NCBI RefSeq assembly: GCF_021869535.1
Contig: NW_026262690.1
Location: forward strand, 15,091,001 to 15,155,000
Length of the DNA stretch: 64,000 bases
Direction: 5' to 3'
From: Mytilus californianus
Lineage: Eukaryota; Mollusca; Bivalvia; Mytilida; Mytilidae
Of the stretch, positions 62,370 to 64,000 are shown piece by piece. The translations under genes and the position numbers were made by a program. The first letter of the stretch is position 1, and each line of letters begins with the position of its first letter. The notes beneath the pieces were generated by a model. The model was given only the letters and a program-made list of their open reading frames with translations. It ran no database searches and was not told the DNA's origin.

Positions 62370-62625
62370 CATGTAAAAAAACGTCCAAGTAACACTTTTT
62401 AGGAGAGTCAACATGAAAAAAAGACAACTAGATATGTCTCTTTAGGAGTGTCAACACTGTAAAAATTAAATCCAAATATCACATTTTATAAGTGTCAACA
62501 CAGTAAAAAAGACCTCCAAATATCACTTTTTAGGAGTGTTAACATTGTAAAAAAGACACCAACATATCTCTTATAAGGAGAATCAACATTGTAAAAAGAA
62601 AAAAAAAATCCAAAACAAGACATTC
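62370..62625 (+). repeat. About 43-bp minisatellite
   Basis: Around six units with tttttaggagtgtcaaca and tgtaaaaaagac-ccaaatat, moderately diverged. Confidence 0.85.
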
Positions 62626-62629
62626 CAAT

Positions 62630-64000
62630 ACTTCTTTTGCGGATGTGTCTATATATCTATACTTTAATTAGAAGCGGAATTGTACAGACAACACACCAAC
62701 CATGAATCTGGTAAACTGCTGTTGCTTTTGTATGATGCAAATTATAGAAAGGTTTAATTTTGGCATTTTGGGGGGTTTATCAGCTCTTCAACGAATATAT
62801 TAGGTATTTGATTTCCAAATATTTTGGCCTCGAACAGAGGAGCAATTAATTGTGGAAATGCCTATCTGGTGCAGTAAAATTGTTACTGTTAATGATATTA
62901 CATTCATCTTTCATATTAGTGTGGGGATGGGTAACACCAATTCTAAATATTAAGATGTATTTTATTATTTAACTAATACATAAAATGACGATTATATAAA
63001 GCTCTATAAGTAAAAATCGTATTGGTATTGCTTCTAAAATAAAATGAACACAATTAATAGTAAAAAGTTCACATTCACTTTTCATAATTCTCAGAAGAAC
63101 TCCCAGCTTATACTATGATTTTCTGTTATATTTAGGTTCAAACCAACTAATTCTATAATCTGCAAAAAAAATTAAAATATCCAATAAAAATCTAAGCTTT
63201 ACGATTTTAATTTTCCTATGGTCAATGAAAATAACACTTTAAAAATTTTGTGCGTCCGAATCACATTTCTTGATTGACCTTCACCAAGAACGTTCAAAAA
63301 TTTGAAAGCTAAGATTGTAAAGCTTCCTGAATACGTGATGAGCTATATTACTACTTACAACGATTTCACAATGAGAGATGTGATCTTGTGTTAAAACTAC
63401 TGCAACTATGTTATAAGTGTAATAATTACAGATATTTTTAATGTTTTTGACCGTACCATTTACCGCTGAATCGGGTGATACACGCGTAGAAGAAAATGTC
63501 CCGGCCTCACTTCGTTATAAAAGTAAGACTGATATTATAACTTTTTTTTGGGTCTTTATTCGACATAATTTATTGTGTATTTTATTTGAATTATAAGTAA
63601 TAAAGATTGTTTACAAACTCTGCAAACTCGACGGCTCATTTGCAAGCTTAATTTCGGGTTTAAATCAGTTTGTAAGTCGGCCGAGCATACACGTCATTAA
63701 ACTCCTTAAAAATTAACTTCATGGCTATAATAAGAGTCTTGTAGTGACATACAGTTTTGACAAACCATGATTTTTTAAGTTTTTATTACGTTTTTTGAAT
63801 GTATATTTCACTTTTGCAATGAATTATTCATTATTAATTAAAAGTTTGAATACTTTTTAGCATTCTGGTAATGCTTCCAGACCTTAAATTAATAACTTAC
63901 TTTTTCTTTACTCCGTACACTAGATGTAGGGATTTGTACTGAATCCACTATTACACGCTCTGGAAATCCAAAAAGTCCATATAACTCTATCGTATCAATG
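62630..64000. other. Intergenic, no gene recognised
   Basis: AT-rich sequence to the window end. I see no convincing ORF, RNA gene or repeat array. Confidence 0.5.

Overview
The window is eukaryotic, AT-rich and intron-rich. It holds the 3' part of one large gene, a minisatellite-rich intergenic tract, and one small gene on the opposite strand. The dispersed repeat families resemble those I associate with mussels and other bivalves, and the large gene encodes a ciliary/flagellar motor. A bivalve mollusc, Mytilus-like, is my inference; the sequence contains no direct species marker.

Region 1 (1-49,900, + strand): the C-terminal 2,523 residues of an axonemal dynein heavy chain, best matched to DNAH2 (inner-arm I1/f, 1-beta type). 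I assembled it as 42 coding exons. Every exon junction keeps the reading frame, and the joined coding length (7,574 nt) is 2 nt of a split first codon plus 2,524 codons including the stop. It runs from the end of AAA1 through AAA2 (P-loop GGTQAGKS), AAA3 (GPVGTGKT), AAA4 (GIGGSGRQS), the coiled-coil stalk with its microtubule-binding tip, AAA5, AAA6 and the C-terminal domain, and ends at a TAA at 49,177-49,179. The tail, linker and AAA1 P-loop lie upstream of the window. One intron has a GC-AG boundary.

The most unusual property of region 1 is that at least 17 exon edges, on 16 of the 42 exons, have been duplicated into the adjacent intron. The copies range from one to about ten and carry the exon end plus its splice site. 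This leaves arrays of decoy donors or acceptors beside the functional site, with periods of about 37 to 150 bp. Other introns hold unrelated minisatellites, MITE-like elements and several dispersed repeat families.

Region 2 (49,900-57,800): no convincing gene. A 28-bp-class minisatellite (about 49,960-53,040) passes into a 33-bp-class array (about 53,040-54,775) with a 294-bp higher-order duplication. The first array is interrupted by a repeat copy and by a 1.16-kb element with 12-bp terminal inverted repeats and several ACTTCCGGT motifs. A second terminal-inverted-repeat element lies at 56,654-57,312.

Region 3 (57,844-60,657, - strand): a two-exon gene for an 85-residue secreted, lysine-rich peptide with eight cysteines in a doubled CX3C-X6-CX3C pattern, a dibasic KR site and an acidic tail. 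It has a TATA box and a poly(A) signal. The precursor layout resembles mussel antimicrobial peptides but the cysteine pattern is not one I recognise. Its intron carries a 641-bp TA-flanked element whose empty site survives in a neighbouring repeat copy.

Region 4 (60,660-64,000): AT-rich sequence with an array of the palindrome AAGATATCTT, a dispersed repeat copy and a 43-bp minisatellite; no gene seen.
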